Source: Alkaliphilus pronyensis
Lineage (GTDB): Bacteria; Bacillota; Clostridia; Peptostreptococcales; Natronincolaceae
Assembly: GCF_009017275.1 (NCBI RefSeq)
Contig: NZ_WBZC01000025.1
Location: forward strand, 1 to 64,000
Length of the DNA: 64,000 nucleotides
Direction: 5' to 3'
A program made the position numbers and the translations under genes. The notes beneath the pieces are model-generated. The model saw nothing but the letters and a program-made list of their open reading frames with translations. It had not been told where the DNA came from and did no database searches. Every line of letters starts with the position of its first letter. Position 1 is the stretch's first letter. Positions 27,856-37,071 of the stretch are shown one piece after another.

Positions 27856-29016
27856 TTATTGTATTTCACCAGTGTTTTTTAATGCCCTTTTTACTAATAG
27901 TGGTCCAACTATTTCAAAAAAGATTACACCGCTTAGTACTATACCAGTTATCAAGCCGTTGGAGTGGGGCAATTTCTGCTCAGCTATGGTGCTTAAGCCT
28001 ATTGCAACACCCGCCTGTGGTGTTAAAGCCATACCTATGTTTTTTCTTGATAAGGGCTTTAGTGAAGTAATATTTGCAACAAGCATACTTCCTCCTATTT
28101 TTCCAATTAGTCTTCCCATAATATATGCAATACCCACCAAGCCAACTGTACCCATTATGGATATGTCTAGTTTAGCTCCTGCCAAGGTTAGAAAAACAAC
28201 AAATATTGGCAATTCAACCCTTTCTAGGGTGGTTACAAGTATATGCTTTCTATTAATAAGATTTGTGATTACGGCTCCCGTTGTCATATTAAGTAAAATA
28301 GCTGATAAATTAAGTGCAATGGCGATTCCAGTATTTAAAAGAATAACTCCTATAAGTAAAACTAAGTAGTTACTATTATTGGGTTTTTTCTTTATAATGT
28401 ATGCATTAACTATTCCAGCTATTGACCCAAATAATATTGCTAAGCCCATTTCTCTAGTAAGTGAAAGGGCTAAATTAACACCACTTAAATTGGCATTTTG
28501 TAAACCCTGCAATACAGCACTTACTATACCAAACAATAAAATACAGTTTAAGTTTTCTATCGCCACTAGGGCCATAACATTTTTGGCAAAGCTACCCTTG
28601 GCTCTATATTCTTTAATAATAGAAAGAACACCAGAGGGTGATACGGTTTGGGCAAGCACACCTAGTATTATTGCAAATTCTATCGGTACCCCTAAAAAAT
28701 AGGTGCTGGCGGCTACTAGACCAAAGGTTATTAAGCCATCACCTAATGCCAACAAAAATAAGTCTCCTCCAAACTTAAAGAAAACATACCTATGGAGCTC
28801 AGACCCTATAGAAAAGGCTAATATACCTAATGCCAGATGGTTGACAAACTGTAGGGATTTTATCATTTCTTTGGAAATCACATTTAAAAATGATGGGCCA
28901 ATGAATAAGCCTAGTATTATATAACCTGTCACTGAAGGAAGCTTAAATTTAGAGGCTATCTTTCCTCCCAACAAGCCTAATATCAATAATATGCCTACGT
29001 AAAATGGATAATTCAT
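27856..29016 (-). CDS. CPA2-type cation/proton antiporter
   Basis: The protein (386 residues from the ATG at 29016) has about twelve hydrophobic helices. It carries the CPA2 motif 'PSVTGYIILGLFIGPSFLN' (about residues 28-46) and 'LALTPQAGVAIGLS' in the second half. It lacks the C-terminal RCK/TrkA-N domain of KefB-type proteins. The ATG overlaps the stop of the PII-like gene by four bases (ATGA); a GTG two codons earlier is an alternative start. Its likely job is Na+ or K+ exchange for H+, with the PII-like partner as regulator (inference). Confidence 0.85.
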   Translation of the reverse strand: MNYPFYVGILLILGLLGGKIASKFKLPSVTGYIILGLFIGPSFLNVISKEMIKSLQFVNHLALGILAFSIGSELHRYVFFKFGGDLFLLALGDGLITFGLVAASTYFLGVPIEFAIILGVLAQTVSPSGVLSIIKEYRAKGSFAKNVMALVAIENLNCILLFGIVSAVLQGLQNANLSGVNLALSLTREMGLAILFGSIAGIVNAYIIKKKPNNSNYLVLLIGVILLNTGIAIALNLSAILLNMTTGAVITNLINRKHILVTTLERVELPIFVVFLTLAGAKLDISIMGTVGLVGIAYIMGRLIGKIGGSMLVANITSLKPLSRKNIGMALTPQAGVAIGLSTIAEQKLPHSNGLITGIVLSGVIFFEIVGPLLVKRALKNTGEIQ

Positions 29017-29363
29017 TGACACTCACCGCACCCTTTTATTGCAAGACCTTTAACAATATTCACAGGCACACTAAATAAAAACACTGTATCTGGCTCATTA
29101 ATATCTCCAATTATGTCTTCAACCAGCTCTATAGCTTTATCCCTTTCGCAGCAGTTAACTACTGTAAAAATAGTCTTACTGTTATTTTTTTCTGTAGCCT
29201 CTATTTCAGCAAATTGAGCTAAAAAAGGAATATGGTCTGCAATTATATGCCCCATTCCTGCGCTGTCTATAACAGTTGCTCCCCTTATTCCTATATCAAT
29301 GAATCCATCTAAAATCCCTCTCAAATACTCTGTTTTGTTTAACACTATTACTAAAAGCTCCAA
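29013..29363 (-). CDS. PII-like small regulatory protein
   Basis: The 116-residue protein has the length and beta-alpha-beta rhythm of PII-superfamily proteins. It begins 'LLVIVLNKTEYLRGILDGF', followed by 'GIRGATVIDSAGMGHI' where the T-loop would be, and ends in a Cys-x2-Cys (CGEC). The classical GlnB T-loop tyrosine motif is absent. The start is TTG with gggagg upstream. It is translationally coupled to the antiporter gene, which suggests that it binds and gates the transporter in response to a small ligand (inference). Confidence 0.75.
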   Translation of the reverse strand: MELLVIVLNKTEYLRGILDGFIDIGIRGATVIDSAGMGHIIADHIPFLAQFAEIEATEKNNSKTIFTVVNCCERDKAIELVEDIIGDINEPDTVFLFSVPVNIVKGLAIKGCGECQ

Positions 29364-29379
29364 CTTAAAAATCCTCCCT

Positions 29380-30567
29380 TTATAAATTTTTCCTTTCCAT
29401 TAGCTTAACAACTAACTCACATAGCTCTCCCCTTGTTATAAAATCTTTGGGTCTAAGCTCCTTGTTTTCTTCATCCTCTAACACTCCTAAAGCTATTAGA
29501 TAGGCAGTTGCTTTCACCCTTTTAGGGCAGAGCTGCTGGCTATCCTTATACTTAATAGGTATAGCTAAAGGCTCCTTTTCATTAAATTCTTTACCTATCC
29601 CATTAACAAGCATACCTATAGCTTCTTCTCGCATTATAGCCTCTTTGGGATTTATATTATTATTGTCATCTGTTGCTATTAAGCTTTTTTCATGTGCTGT
29701 AGTCATATAGCCTACAGCCCACTGTGAAACATCCTGCCAGTCATTTGAAACTGCTCTTTCTTTCCTTAACTCTATTTTTAAAGCATCAATTATAATTTTA
29801 ACTGCCTGTTCTTTGGTTATATATTCATCTGGCTTAAAGGTATCATTTCCTACACCCTTTACAATACCCATTTCATATAATGCTTCAATGTATTGTTTTT
29901 TAGGGTGACCTATTGTATCTTTAAATACAGCTTTATGGTCCTCATTTAAATCTCCAAAATGATGTATCTCTGGTGTTGGCAGCTTAAGGCTCCCCTTCGG
30001 CAGTCCCTTACACGGAAGTAGTCCAGCATCTATAGAGGTTATTGGCTGCTGATATTTTTCTCTAATAAGCTGAAATATTTCCTCTTGATAAGCTTTTTTT
30101 CCCGAAACATTAGGGTTGTTTTTACTAACCCAGCTATTATAACCCCATAGTGGAAAGTACCAATGCTCTAACACATTTGGATTCATATCCCCGATGGTAG
30201 GATATACTGTACCGGTTGCATTCCACCTACCCAACAGTATATCAGCACCTGCTTCTATATTATATTTTATGTTGTGTTTTAACTTATCTTGGTCTAAGTG
30301 TTTATGTACTTTATTTACCTGCATAATTCCAGTATTACCTGCAACAATTAGAGGTTGTCCATTTTCATCGAATTGTCTATAGTTGCTTTCCTTCCAAGCA
30401 ATTGCCTTTAAAATAACCGACGGAATGTTTTTTTCTTTAGCAACCTCTTCAATGATTTTTTCAACTTCCTCATAGCTTAGGTTCTCATTGCTAAAGCCTT
30501 CAGTTATTTGAGAGCTTAAAAGCAGCATAATTACTGAAATAAATATAATAAGTCTTTTCTTTAGCAT
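29380..30567 (-). CDS. Exported lytic transglycosylase-like protein with SLH domains
   Basis: The 395-residue precursor has a signal peptide (residues 1-24). About residues 35-175 form an SLT/lysozyme-like domain with 'VILKAIAWKESNYRQF', where the Glu is the expected catalytic acid, and 'GNTGIMQVNK'. Two or three S-layer homology units follow ('MGIVKGVGNDTFKPDEYIT', then 'MREEAIGMLVNG', then 'ALGVLEDEENKELRP'). The protein should sit on the cell wall and cleave or remodel peptidoglycan. A strong ribosome-binding site (aggagg) sets the ATG. It is 16 bases upstream of the PII-like gene, so read-through into the antiporter pair is possible. Confidence 0.85.
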   Translation of the reverse strand: MLKKRLIIFISVIMLLLSSQITEGFSNENLSYEEVEKIIEEVAKEKNIPSVILKAIAWKESNYRQFDENGQPLIVAGNTGIMQVNKVHKHLDQDKLKHNIKYNIEAGADILLGRWNATGTVYPTIGDMNPNVLEHWYFPLWGYNSWVSKNNPNVSGKKAYQEEIFQLIREKYQQPITSIDAGLLPCKGLPKGSLKLPTPEIHHFGDLNEDHKAVFKDTIGHPKKQYIEALYEMGIVKGVGNDTFKPDEYITKEQAVKIIIDALKIELRKERAVSNDWQDVSQWAVGYMTTAHEKSLIATDDNNNINPKEAIMREEAIGMLVNGIGKEFNEKEPLAIPIKYKDSQQLCPKRVKATAYLIALGVLEDEENKELRPKDFITRGELCELVVKLMERKNL

Positions 30568-30695
30568 AAAATACCTCCTGTAAACTGTGTTATAACATCA
30601 CTTACTACCAATAACTAATTACTATTTTCTAACTATTATACCACATATGTAGTAAACCATTTGTAATTACTATATTACTTTTTTGTTACAAGAAA

Positions 30696-30717
30696 AAATC
30701 CTAAATATTTAGGATTT
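30696..30717 (-). terminator. Terminator of the SLH/BsuPI gene
   Basis: The palindrome aaatcctaaatatttaggatt is followed on the minus strand by a run of T. It starts directly at the stop codon of the gene. Confidence 0.75.
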
Positions 30718-31623
30718 TTATAGGGTAAAATCAAATTGTATTTTTAATGCTTCCTTTGAGTTTCCTAATCTTTCAAGGTTTTTTGCTAAAACATCAATTG
30801 TTACTGTAAAGCTTCCCTTTTCTAATAGGTTTCCATTCTTATCTTTTTTGTCCCAAGTATCTGACCATCCAATACTAGCCTGTGGATTTAATTCTTCATA
30901 TATTAAAGCCATAGTAAAAAACTTTCCATCTGAGTACCGGTATACCTCATTACCATCTTCGTCCTGTATGACTACCTCAAATTGTTGTCCTGATGAAAAC
31001 TCTAATGTTTGTGCTGTACTACTATTATTGGTTAACTCGAAGTTAAATTTTACACCATCATCATTAACCTGATGGGTGGAATTCACTTCCAACACCTTAC
31101 CCTCCTTAGCTTCAGTAGTTATATTCCTTAATCTACTCAAAAGGGTATAGGCTTCTGCATAAGTAACCTTAGCTTTAGGTGCAAAGTATCCATTTTTCCC
31201 CTGTACCAAGCCTTGTGAATATGCTATAAGTACATTCCATCTATATTTTTCATCTATGGTGTCCTCATCTGGAAAGACTATTAATTTTGGAAGTGCTATT
31301 TCATCTAAGGATTTATTAGTAATTTCACTCCAGATTTTTACGAATTCGTTTACTACAGCCTCCCGGGTTGTATTCTCCAATTGTAATTGATTATCATAGG
31401 ATAAAAACACATTAACCAATTTATTAAGTTCTTCAACATTTATAGGTTTTTCAAGCTCCTTTACCTTAAAGTCAAAGTCAACTGTTTCCCGTAGATCCTC
31501 TATATAGGGGGATGCCCAGTGCTTTTCTGCTTCTACAACACCCATTCCAAATACTAAAGTATTACTAAAAAGCATTATAGCTAAGGTAACACAGGCTATA
31601 AAAACTGTAGATTTGCTTTTCAT
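30718..31623 (-). CDS. Exported protein with SLH-like and BsuPI domains
   Basis: The 301-residue precursor begins with a signal peptide (MKSKSTVFIACVTLAIML, cleavage near residue 30). About residues 35-160 resemble SLH units ('HWASPYIEDLRETVDF', 'AYSQGLVQGKNGYFAPKAKV'). About residues 180-300 form a BsuPI-type domain ('VKFNFELTNNSSTAQTLEF', 'FEVVIQDEDGNEVYRYSDG'). I used the ATG at 31623, which has aaagga eight bases upstream; an ATG at 31641 is less well placed. The protein is probably anchored at the cell surface. Its BsuPI part is the second of two in this window. Confidence 0.75.
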   Translation of the reverse strand: MKSKSTVFIACVTLAIMLFSNTLVFGMGVVEAEKHWASPYIEDLRETVDFDFKVKELEKPINVEELNKLVNVFLSYDNQLQLENTTREAVVNEFVKIWSEITNKSLDEIALPKLIVFPDEDTIDEKYRWNVLIAYSQGLVQGKNGYFAPKAKVTYAEAYTLLSRLRNITTEAKEGKVLEVNSTHQVNDDGVKFNFELTNNSSTAQTLEFSSGQQFEVVIQDEDGNEVYRYSDGKFFTMALIYEELNPQASIGWSDTWDKKDKNGNLLEKGSFTVTIDVLAKNLERLGNSKEALKIQFDFTL

Positions 31624-31693
31624 GAAAATCATCCTTTCCATCTTTACAAATATAGACGAAGAATTAATACAAATTGTTCCACTATAATAAAGC

Positions 31694-32683
31694 TTAACTG
31701 CTTTCTCTTTCTATTAGGCTATAATTTAGTAAAACTTTATTTGTATCTATTGGTTCATCCTTTAATATTTTTGTCAACACCCTCATTCCTATAGCCCCCA
31801 TTTCATACATTGGCTGAGCAACGGTGGTTAATGCTGGATAGAACTTTTGTGACATATCTATATTATCAAAGCCAATTATAGCTAAATCCTCTGGAACTTT
31901 TATGTTCATTTCTAAGGCAAGTCTGGTTACACCTAATGCCATTTCATCATTAGCAACAAATATAGCTGTTGGTTTGTTTTCTAACTCCAATAGCCTTTTT
32001 GCAGCTTCATAACCACTTTTAAATCTATATCCACCTTCAATAATCAATTCTTCATCAAACAGTAGCCCCGACTCCTTTAATGCGTCTTTATATCCCTTTA
32101 GTCTGGTTACACCCGTGACAGGGTCATGTTTTTTTCCAGTAATCATGCCTATTCTCTTATGTCCCTTTTCAATCAAATATTTTACAACTGTATAGGCTGC
32201 CTCTGTATTGTTAATTGTAACAGAGGGTAAATCCTCATAGTCTGCCCCTATAAGAACCAGCGGGATATTATAAAATTTTATTTTTGAGTATAGTTCCTCC
32301 GAGACAATGTTTCCCATAAAAATAATTCCATCTACTTGCTTTTCTGCTAAAGCATCAAAATATTGCATTTCTTTTTCATCATCTAGGTCTGTATTACAAA
32401 GAAAAATATTATAGTTATACATATTGGCTATATCCTCTACACCTCTTACAACCTCTGGATAGAACTGGTTAGATATATCAGGTATCATAATTCCAATTGT
32501 TTTAGTATTCTTAACCTTTAAGCTTCTGGCAATTGCGTTTGGCTTATACCCCAATTCTTCAATTGCCTTAATCACTTTTTTTTGAGTTTCTGGTCTAACC
32601 ACTTTACTTTCATTTATTACTCTTGATACTGTAGATATTGAAACCTCAGCTTTTTTTGCAACGTCTTTTATATTGAATTTCAT
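31694..32683 (-). CDS. LacI-family transcriptional regulator
   Basis: The 329-residue protein has an N-terminal helix-turn-helix 'NIKDVAKKAEVSISTVSRVI' with the following hinge helix 'NAIARSLK', then a periplasmic-binding-protein-like effector domain. It resembles sugar-responsive CcpA/RbsR/DegA-type repressors. The ATG at 32683 was chosen; two GTG codons just before it are possible starts. No sugar genes lie beside it, so its targets are elsewhere or include its own promoter. No convincing operator palindrome was found in the gap to the chemoreceptor gene. Confidence 0.92.
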   Translation of the reverse strand: MKFNIKDVAKKAEVSISTVSRVINESKVVRPETQKKVIKAIEELGYKPNAIARSLKVKNTKTIGIMIPDISNQFYPEVVRGVEDIANMYNYNIFLCNTDLDDEKEMQYFDALAEKQVDGIIFMGNIVSEELYSKIKFYNIPLVLIGADYEDLPSVTINNTEAAYTVVKYLIEKGHKRIGMITGKKHDPVTGVTRLKGYKDALKESGLLFDEELIIEGGYRFKSGYEAAKRLLELENKPTAIFVANDEMALGVTRLALEMNIKVPEDLAIIGFDNIDMSQKFYPALTTVAQPMYEMGAIGMRVLTKILKDEPIDTNKVLLNYSLIERESS

Positions 32684-32925
32684 ATTCACCACACTCCAAT
32701 CACTACTTAATATTAGTTTATAATTCTATAATACAAAAGCAAATTTGTCAATATTTTGAATCTAATGAAAAAACACTAGATTGTGTAAAAGTAAAGGCTT
32801 AGTTAACATTTAGTTAAAAATCTTCATATGGAACATTTATTTGGTTTTTCTAAAGGTATTTGTCATATTTTATCGAATATTTCACTAGTATTATTTAATA
32901 AACTTTTATAATTAGGAGGTGCGCA

Positions 32926-34431
32926 ATGTCAAAGAATAGCTTAGTAAAATACGATTTTACAAAGGTTAGCAGATTTAATGTAATATTAATACTTATTTTT
33001 TCATCGTTATTGATAGCTCAAGGCTACTTTGTTGGAGGTATCCCTCATGCCATAAAGGTGGCAACAGCAACCCTATCAACCACTTTTATTGCCTTTATTA
33101 TGTTTTTGTTAATCAGAAGGCAGCTAATAAACATTACTATAGGTGGTATAATAATATGCTTTGCACCTATAGTATCTGCATTGTCTTTATTATATTTCAA
33201 TGAAGGCTCAATAGCCAAAAGTGTATTTTTAGTTTTTTGTATAGCTATATGTCAAGTAGCTTTATATTTTAGAAGCAAAATGATTTTATACTATGCTATT
33301 ATTTTTAACCTGACTATTTCCCTTTATTACTACAGATTTCCAGATATTTTAATGGGTGGTAGCAACCATTCCATTAGGGATTTAATTACAAGAATGATTA
33401 TACTGAACTGTATGTTTTTAGTTCTTTATTTCCTTGCTAAATGGGGTAATGAATACATAGCAACTGCTGTAGAAAAGGAGAAACAAGGCAGTGAACTGCT
33501 GGAAAAGCTAAATAATACAATGGAAAAGCTTAAGGGGGGAATTGTGATACTTAATGGAAGTATTACAAAGTCTAGTGAAGGTATAGAGGATATCAAAGAG
33601 GCTAGTGGTAACATTACAGTATCAATAAATGAGATTTCTAAGGGAGTTGAAGAGGAGGCTTCAGAGGTGTATAGCATTTCCAATTCAATGAACAGTGCAA
33701 CTGTATCAATAGCTGAGGTAAAGCAGCTATCTAAGGATATCAAGTCAATTTCTGATACTATAATTAATATAGTTTCACAAAACTCAGACGAAATAAACAA
33801 AATGAATGATCAAATGAATACAATTAGAAGCTCAGTTAGCTCCTCCCTTTCAACAGTAATTGAGTTACAGGATAACATGAATAATATTAATTCCTTCCTA
33901 ACAGGAATTACTGATATAGCTGAGCAAACAAACCTCTTGGCCTTAAATGCTGCAATTGAAGCAGCAAGGGCAGGTGAGGCCGGTAAGGGCTTTGCTGTAG
34001 TAGCTGATGAGGTTAGAAAGCTTGCAGAGCAGAGCAGCAAGACTGCAAATGAAATATATGACATTATTTTAAAAACTCAAGAGAAGACAAAAACTGCCCT
34101 AGAGAGGGCTCAAGAGGGTAATAGAGCTGTTGAAATTGGCACCGGGGTAGTAAAGGAGGTACACCAGGGCTTCGAAACCATCAAGAACTCATTTAACTCA
34201 ATGGGTAAAAAAATTGAGAATGAGGACAGTATGATAGAGGAGATTACTGATACCTTTGCCATGGTACAGGAAAAGCTTGAATCCATTGCAGCTATATCAG
34301 AAGAGCATGCGGCTGCTTCAGAAGAAATATTAGCATCAATTGAAAATGAAAACAGTAGAATAATTGATCTTGCTGAAGAAACGAAAACCATTAGAAACCT
34401 CAGCAATGATTTAGAAAATTTATGTAAATAA
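32926..34431 (+). CDS. Methyl-accepting chemotaxis protein with a multi-helix membrane part
   Basis: The 501-residue receptor has about six hydrophobic helices in residues 17-180 and no extracytoplasmic sensor domain or clear HAMP. The cytoplasmic signalling domain spans about 195-500. The conserved hairpin tip '[20 protein letters not shown]' is at about residues 330-349. The membrane part may itself sense membrane or energy state (inference). A good ribosome-binding site (aggaggt) precedes the ATG. It is a single gene followed by a terminator. Confidence 0.92.
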   Translation: MSKNSLVKYDFTKVSRFNVILILIFSSLLIAQGYFVGGIPHAIKVATATLSTTFIAFIMFLLIRRQLINITIGGIIICFAPIVSALSLLYFNEGSIAKSVFLVFCIAICQVALYFRSKMILYYAIIFNLTISLYYYRFPDILMGGSNHSIRDLITRMIILNCMFLVLYFLAKWGNEYIATAVEKEKQGSELLEKLNNTMEKLKGGIVILNGSITKSSEGIEDIKEASGNITVSINEISKGVEEEASEVYSISNSMNSATVSIAEVKQLSKDIKSISDTIINIVSQNSDEINKMNDQMNTIRSSVSSSLSTVIELQDNMNNINSFLTGITDIAEQTNLLALNAAIEAARAGEAGKGFAVVADEVRKLAEQSSKTANEIYDIILKTQEKTKTALERAQEGNRAVEIGTGVVKEVHQGFETIKNSFNSMGKKIENEDSMIEEITDTFAMVQEKLESIAAISEEHAAASEEILASIENENSRIIDLAEETKTIRNLSNDLENLCK

Positions 34432-34434
34432 AAT

Positions 34435-34490
34435 AAACCTCCTAAAGTAGACATCAGTATTTCCTTTAATATAGTCACTTTAGGGGGTTT
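34435..34490. terminator. Bidirectional terminator
   Basis: A 14-bp stem with one mismatch (aaacctcctaaagt / actttagggggttt) lies between convergent genes and is followed by tgatattttt. Confidence 0.75.
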
Positions 34491-34511
34491 TGATATTTTT
34501 TCCTTTATAGT

Positions 34512-35942
34512 TTACTGGTACCTTATTACCTCAAAGCGATATAATTTCACCTCATCATTCTGCAAAATTCCTGCCTTCTCTTTAGCTATATTCACCTGCT
34601 GTTGTGGGGTGGTAACCCCTTCTATATCTGGCAGCAATATTCCTTGCTTATCTTTACTCACCACCACTACTCCATATTTTTTAACATCTAAATCTTCAAT
34701 ATCACATATTGGTTGAAGCTCTCCTAGAACATCTACTTTAATTTCTAAATCCTCTAGTTCATTTCTTCTTATGGGATAAAATCTAGAGTCTTCTGAGGCT
34801 GCATCAACAGCATTATTTATTATTTCATCTGCTAGGTTTTCTTGAGCTGGGTAAAATGTTCCAATACATCCCCTCAGGTTACCATTATTATGGATAGACA
34901 CAAAGGCACCTGCCCTTTGCTTCTCTAACTCCTCTAGGGCATCTGTTGGTAAAATAATTTCTTTATATACTTCCCAATCTAAGCATTTACCCTTTTTTAC
35001 CCATTCTTCAATTGAAGCTCTGGCCAATGCAACATAAATATTTTCGGTTCTTTTTTTCAAATCGTAAATATCCCTTTTTTCATTAGTATGTTTTTTTAAT
35101 ATGCTGACTTTGTCCTTTTTATTAGCTTTAATAAAGGTGTTCATATATCCAACTCCGAAGGGTCCTTCGTAGGAAAAAACCTCTGTAGTAGTTGAGTAGC
35201 CGTCAAGAGTACCTAAGCCCATAATTATTGGCTTAAGTCCACATTCTGCTGCTGCAGTATAGCTTTCACTATTGATATTAAGTAGTTCTTCAAAGCGTTG
35301 GTCCTCCATAATTGATACAATAGTATTATCAAAAGCCCTTCCTTCTGGATTGTAGCTATAGGGACTTTCCTTAGTTAGACAATGGGATAAGTCACCACTA
35401 ACTAAAACCATAGCCTGTTTATCACTTAGCATAATGGTATCACCAATTAGTTTTCCAATTCTATACAGCTCTAAATGCTTCAACATACCAATGGTTATAT
35501 GCAGTATTTTGTAATTATTATATTTTTTATCTATAAAGCTAAGGGGTACAATTACTCCATGATCTAGCTCTACCTTAAGGTTATATTCCTTTGCAATGTT
35601 CTCATCAAGGAAAACACTAGGTATTTCTTCCTCCTGAAGGGCATCTATTAAGTAGTCATTGAAGTCTATATCTATAGCCTTTTCCATGCTTATTTCAGGA
35701 TGCCCAAAGCTTTTAAGATTACCAGTAGCATATTCATCATTTAGAATACATATACCATCTGAGAAAACGTTTCCATGGGGGGTAATACAAATGATAACTT
35801 CAGGCTTATTCTCCAATACTATTTCGGCTATCTTATTTAAGCCCTCTATGGTTTTTTGTGCTTTTCTTTCCTCTCCCCCTCCTATTTCCTTTAGAATTAT
35901 AGGGGGATGAGGGCTAATTGCAACTCCTATCAGATTACCCAT
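34512..35942 (-). CDS. MEMO-like / AMMECR1 fusion protein (AmmeMemoRadiSam A+B type)
   Basis: The 476-residue protein joins two domains. About residues 1-260 are a MEMO/LigB-type fold ('AISPHPPIILKEIGGGEE', 'VSGDLSHCL', 'LGTLDGYSTT'). About residues 290-475 are an AMMECR1 domain with the hallmark 'LRGCIGTFYP'. These are the A and B parts of the AmmeMemoRadiSam group, whose third member is a radical SAM enzyme. That partner is not adjacent here. The reaction is still unclear. I used the ATG at 35942 (MGNLIGVAIS), which has ttggaggt upstream; an earlier ATG at 35981 has none. The 352-base gap upstream holds no recognisable gene. Confidence 0.88.
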   Translation of the reverse strand: MGNLIGVAISPHPPIILKEIGGGEERKAQKTIEGLNKIAEIVLENKPEVIICITPHGNVFSDGICILNDEYATGNLKSFGHPEISMEKAIDIDFNDYLIDALQEEEIPSVFLDENIAKEYNLKVELDHGVIVPLSFIDKKYNNYKILHITIGMLKHLELYRIGKLIGDTIMLSDKQAMVLVSGDLSHCLTKESPYSYNPEGRAFDNTIVSIMEDQRFEELLNINSESYTAAAECGLKPIIMGLGTLDGYSTTTEVFSYEGPFGVGYMNTFIKANKKDKVSILKKHTNEKRDIYDLKKRTENIYVALARASIEEWVKKGKCLDWEVYKEIILPTDALEELEKQRAGAFVSIHNNGNLRGCIGTFYPAQENLADEIINNAVDAASEDSRFYPIRRNELEDLEIKVDVLGELQPICDIEDLDVKKYGVVVVSKDKQGILLPDIEGVTTPQQQVNIAKEKAGILQNDEVKLYRFEVIRYQ

Positions 35943-36294
35943 ATGACACCTCCAAAAACTTCTATATATTAACATTCCCAAAATACCTTTGCTTTAATAT
36001 TACTTTTAAAATATTTTTAAGCTTATTTGTATGTCTCCTTATAGTTTAGCATATAAAGCTCTATATTTGTTATATATCTATGTATTAATAATCTTATTTC
36101 AGTAAATTTAGCTATAATAACCTAAGTAAAAGGATATATAATACTAATAACTGTTATTTGCTGTTGGTGGAAAGTATGCACCCGCTATATTAAGTTAGTA
36201 AAAAATAATTAACATAATTAACACAGAATTTATTTACTAAAAGAAGGATTTTAGTTTATTTTTATTAATTAGTATAATAGAGGGAGGGATAGCT

Positions 36295-37071
36295 ATGAAT
36301 ACTACAAAAATCATTGCCCATAGGGGCGCAAGTGGATATGCCCCTGAAAACACCATCAGTGCCTTTCAAAAAGCCCTTGAGTTTAATGTCCATGGTATTG
36401 AATTGGATGTGCATATGAGTTATGATGGCTACTTAATTGTTTGTCATGATGAAGGTGTGGATAGAACTACTAATGGTAAGGGACTAATTAAAGATTTAAC
36501 CCTTAATGAAATAAAGTCGTTGGATGCAGGCGGTTGGTTTAGCAAGAAATATTCAGGTCAAAGAATCCCAACCCTACAGGAGGTTTTAGACCTTATAGGG
36601 AATAAAGGCATATTCCTAAACATTGAGTTGAAAAGTGGACCAATTATCTATCCTAATATTGAAAGGGAAGTAATTAATGTAATTGAGGATTACGGTTTAT
36701 CTGGAAATACTATAATATCCTCCTTTAACCATTACTCCTTATTAGAGGTTAAAAGAATTAAGAAAACCATTAAAACTGCCCCTCTTTATATGGCTGGTAT
36801 TGTTTCTCCTTGGAAATATGCAAGAGATATAGGTGCAGATGGAATACATCCCTATTTTTACAATGTTACTCCCCAATTAGTTAAGCTCTCTTCAGATAAT
36901 GGAATCTTTGTCAATACCTTCACTGTTGATGATCCTAACTATATAAAATATGTTATAGGCTGCGGAGTAGCTGGAGTTATGACTAATTATCCCGATAGAG
37001 GCTTTTCAGCATTAGAGGAAATACAATCAAATAATTTTGAAAGGGAGTATATTAATGAAGTTAAATTATAG
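36295..37071 (+). CDS. Glycerophosphodiester phosphodiesterase
   Basis: The 258-residue cytoplasmic enzyme hydrolyses glycerophosphodiesters to glycerol-3-phosphate and an alcohol. Catalytic motifs are complete: HRGASGYAPENT (about residue 9), 'GIELDVHMSYDG' and 'VCHDEGVDRTTNG', with 'LNIELK' in the barrel. It has no signal peptide, so it works on imported or internal substrates. It overlaps the following carrier gene by 17 bases, which suggests that the carrier brings in its substrate or exports a product. Confidence 0.95.
   Translation: MNTTKIIAHRGASGYAPENTISAFQKALEFNVHGIELDVHMSYDGYLIVCHDEGVDRTTNGKGLIKDLTLNEIKSLDAGGWFSKKYSGQRIPTLQEVLDLIGNKGIFLNIELKSGPIIYPNIEREVINVIEDYGLSGNTIISSFNHYSLLEVKRIKKTIKTAPLYMAGIVSPWKYARDIGADGIHPYFYNVTPQLVKLSSDNGIFVNTFTVDDPNYIKYVIGCGVAGVMTNYPDRGFSALEEIQSNNFEREYINEVKL

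Noticed and set aside
32862-32890. Possible sigma-D (flagellar) promoter before the chemoreceptor gene
   Set aside because: A TAAA and a CGAATAT are present, but spacing and sequence deviate too much from TAAA-N15-GCCGATAA.
36273-36278. TATAAT just before the glycerophosphodiesterase gene
   Set aside because: It is so close to the start codon that a transcript from it would lack the ribosome-binding site, and no -35 is visible.
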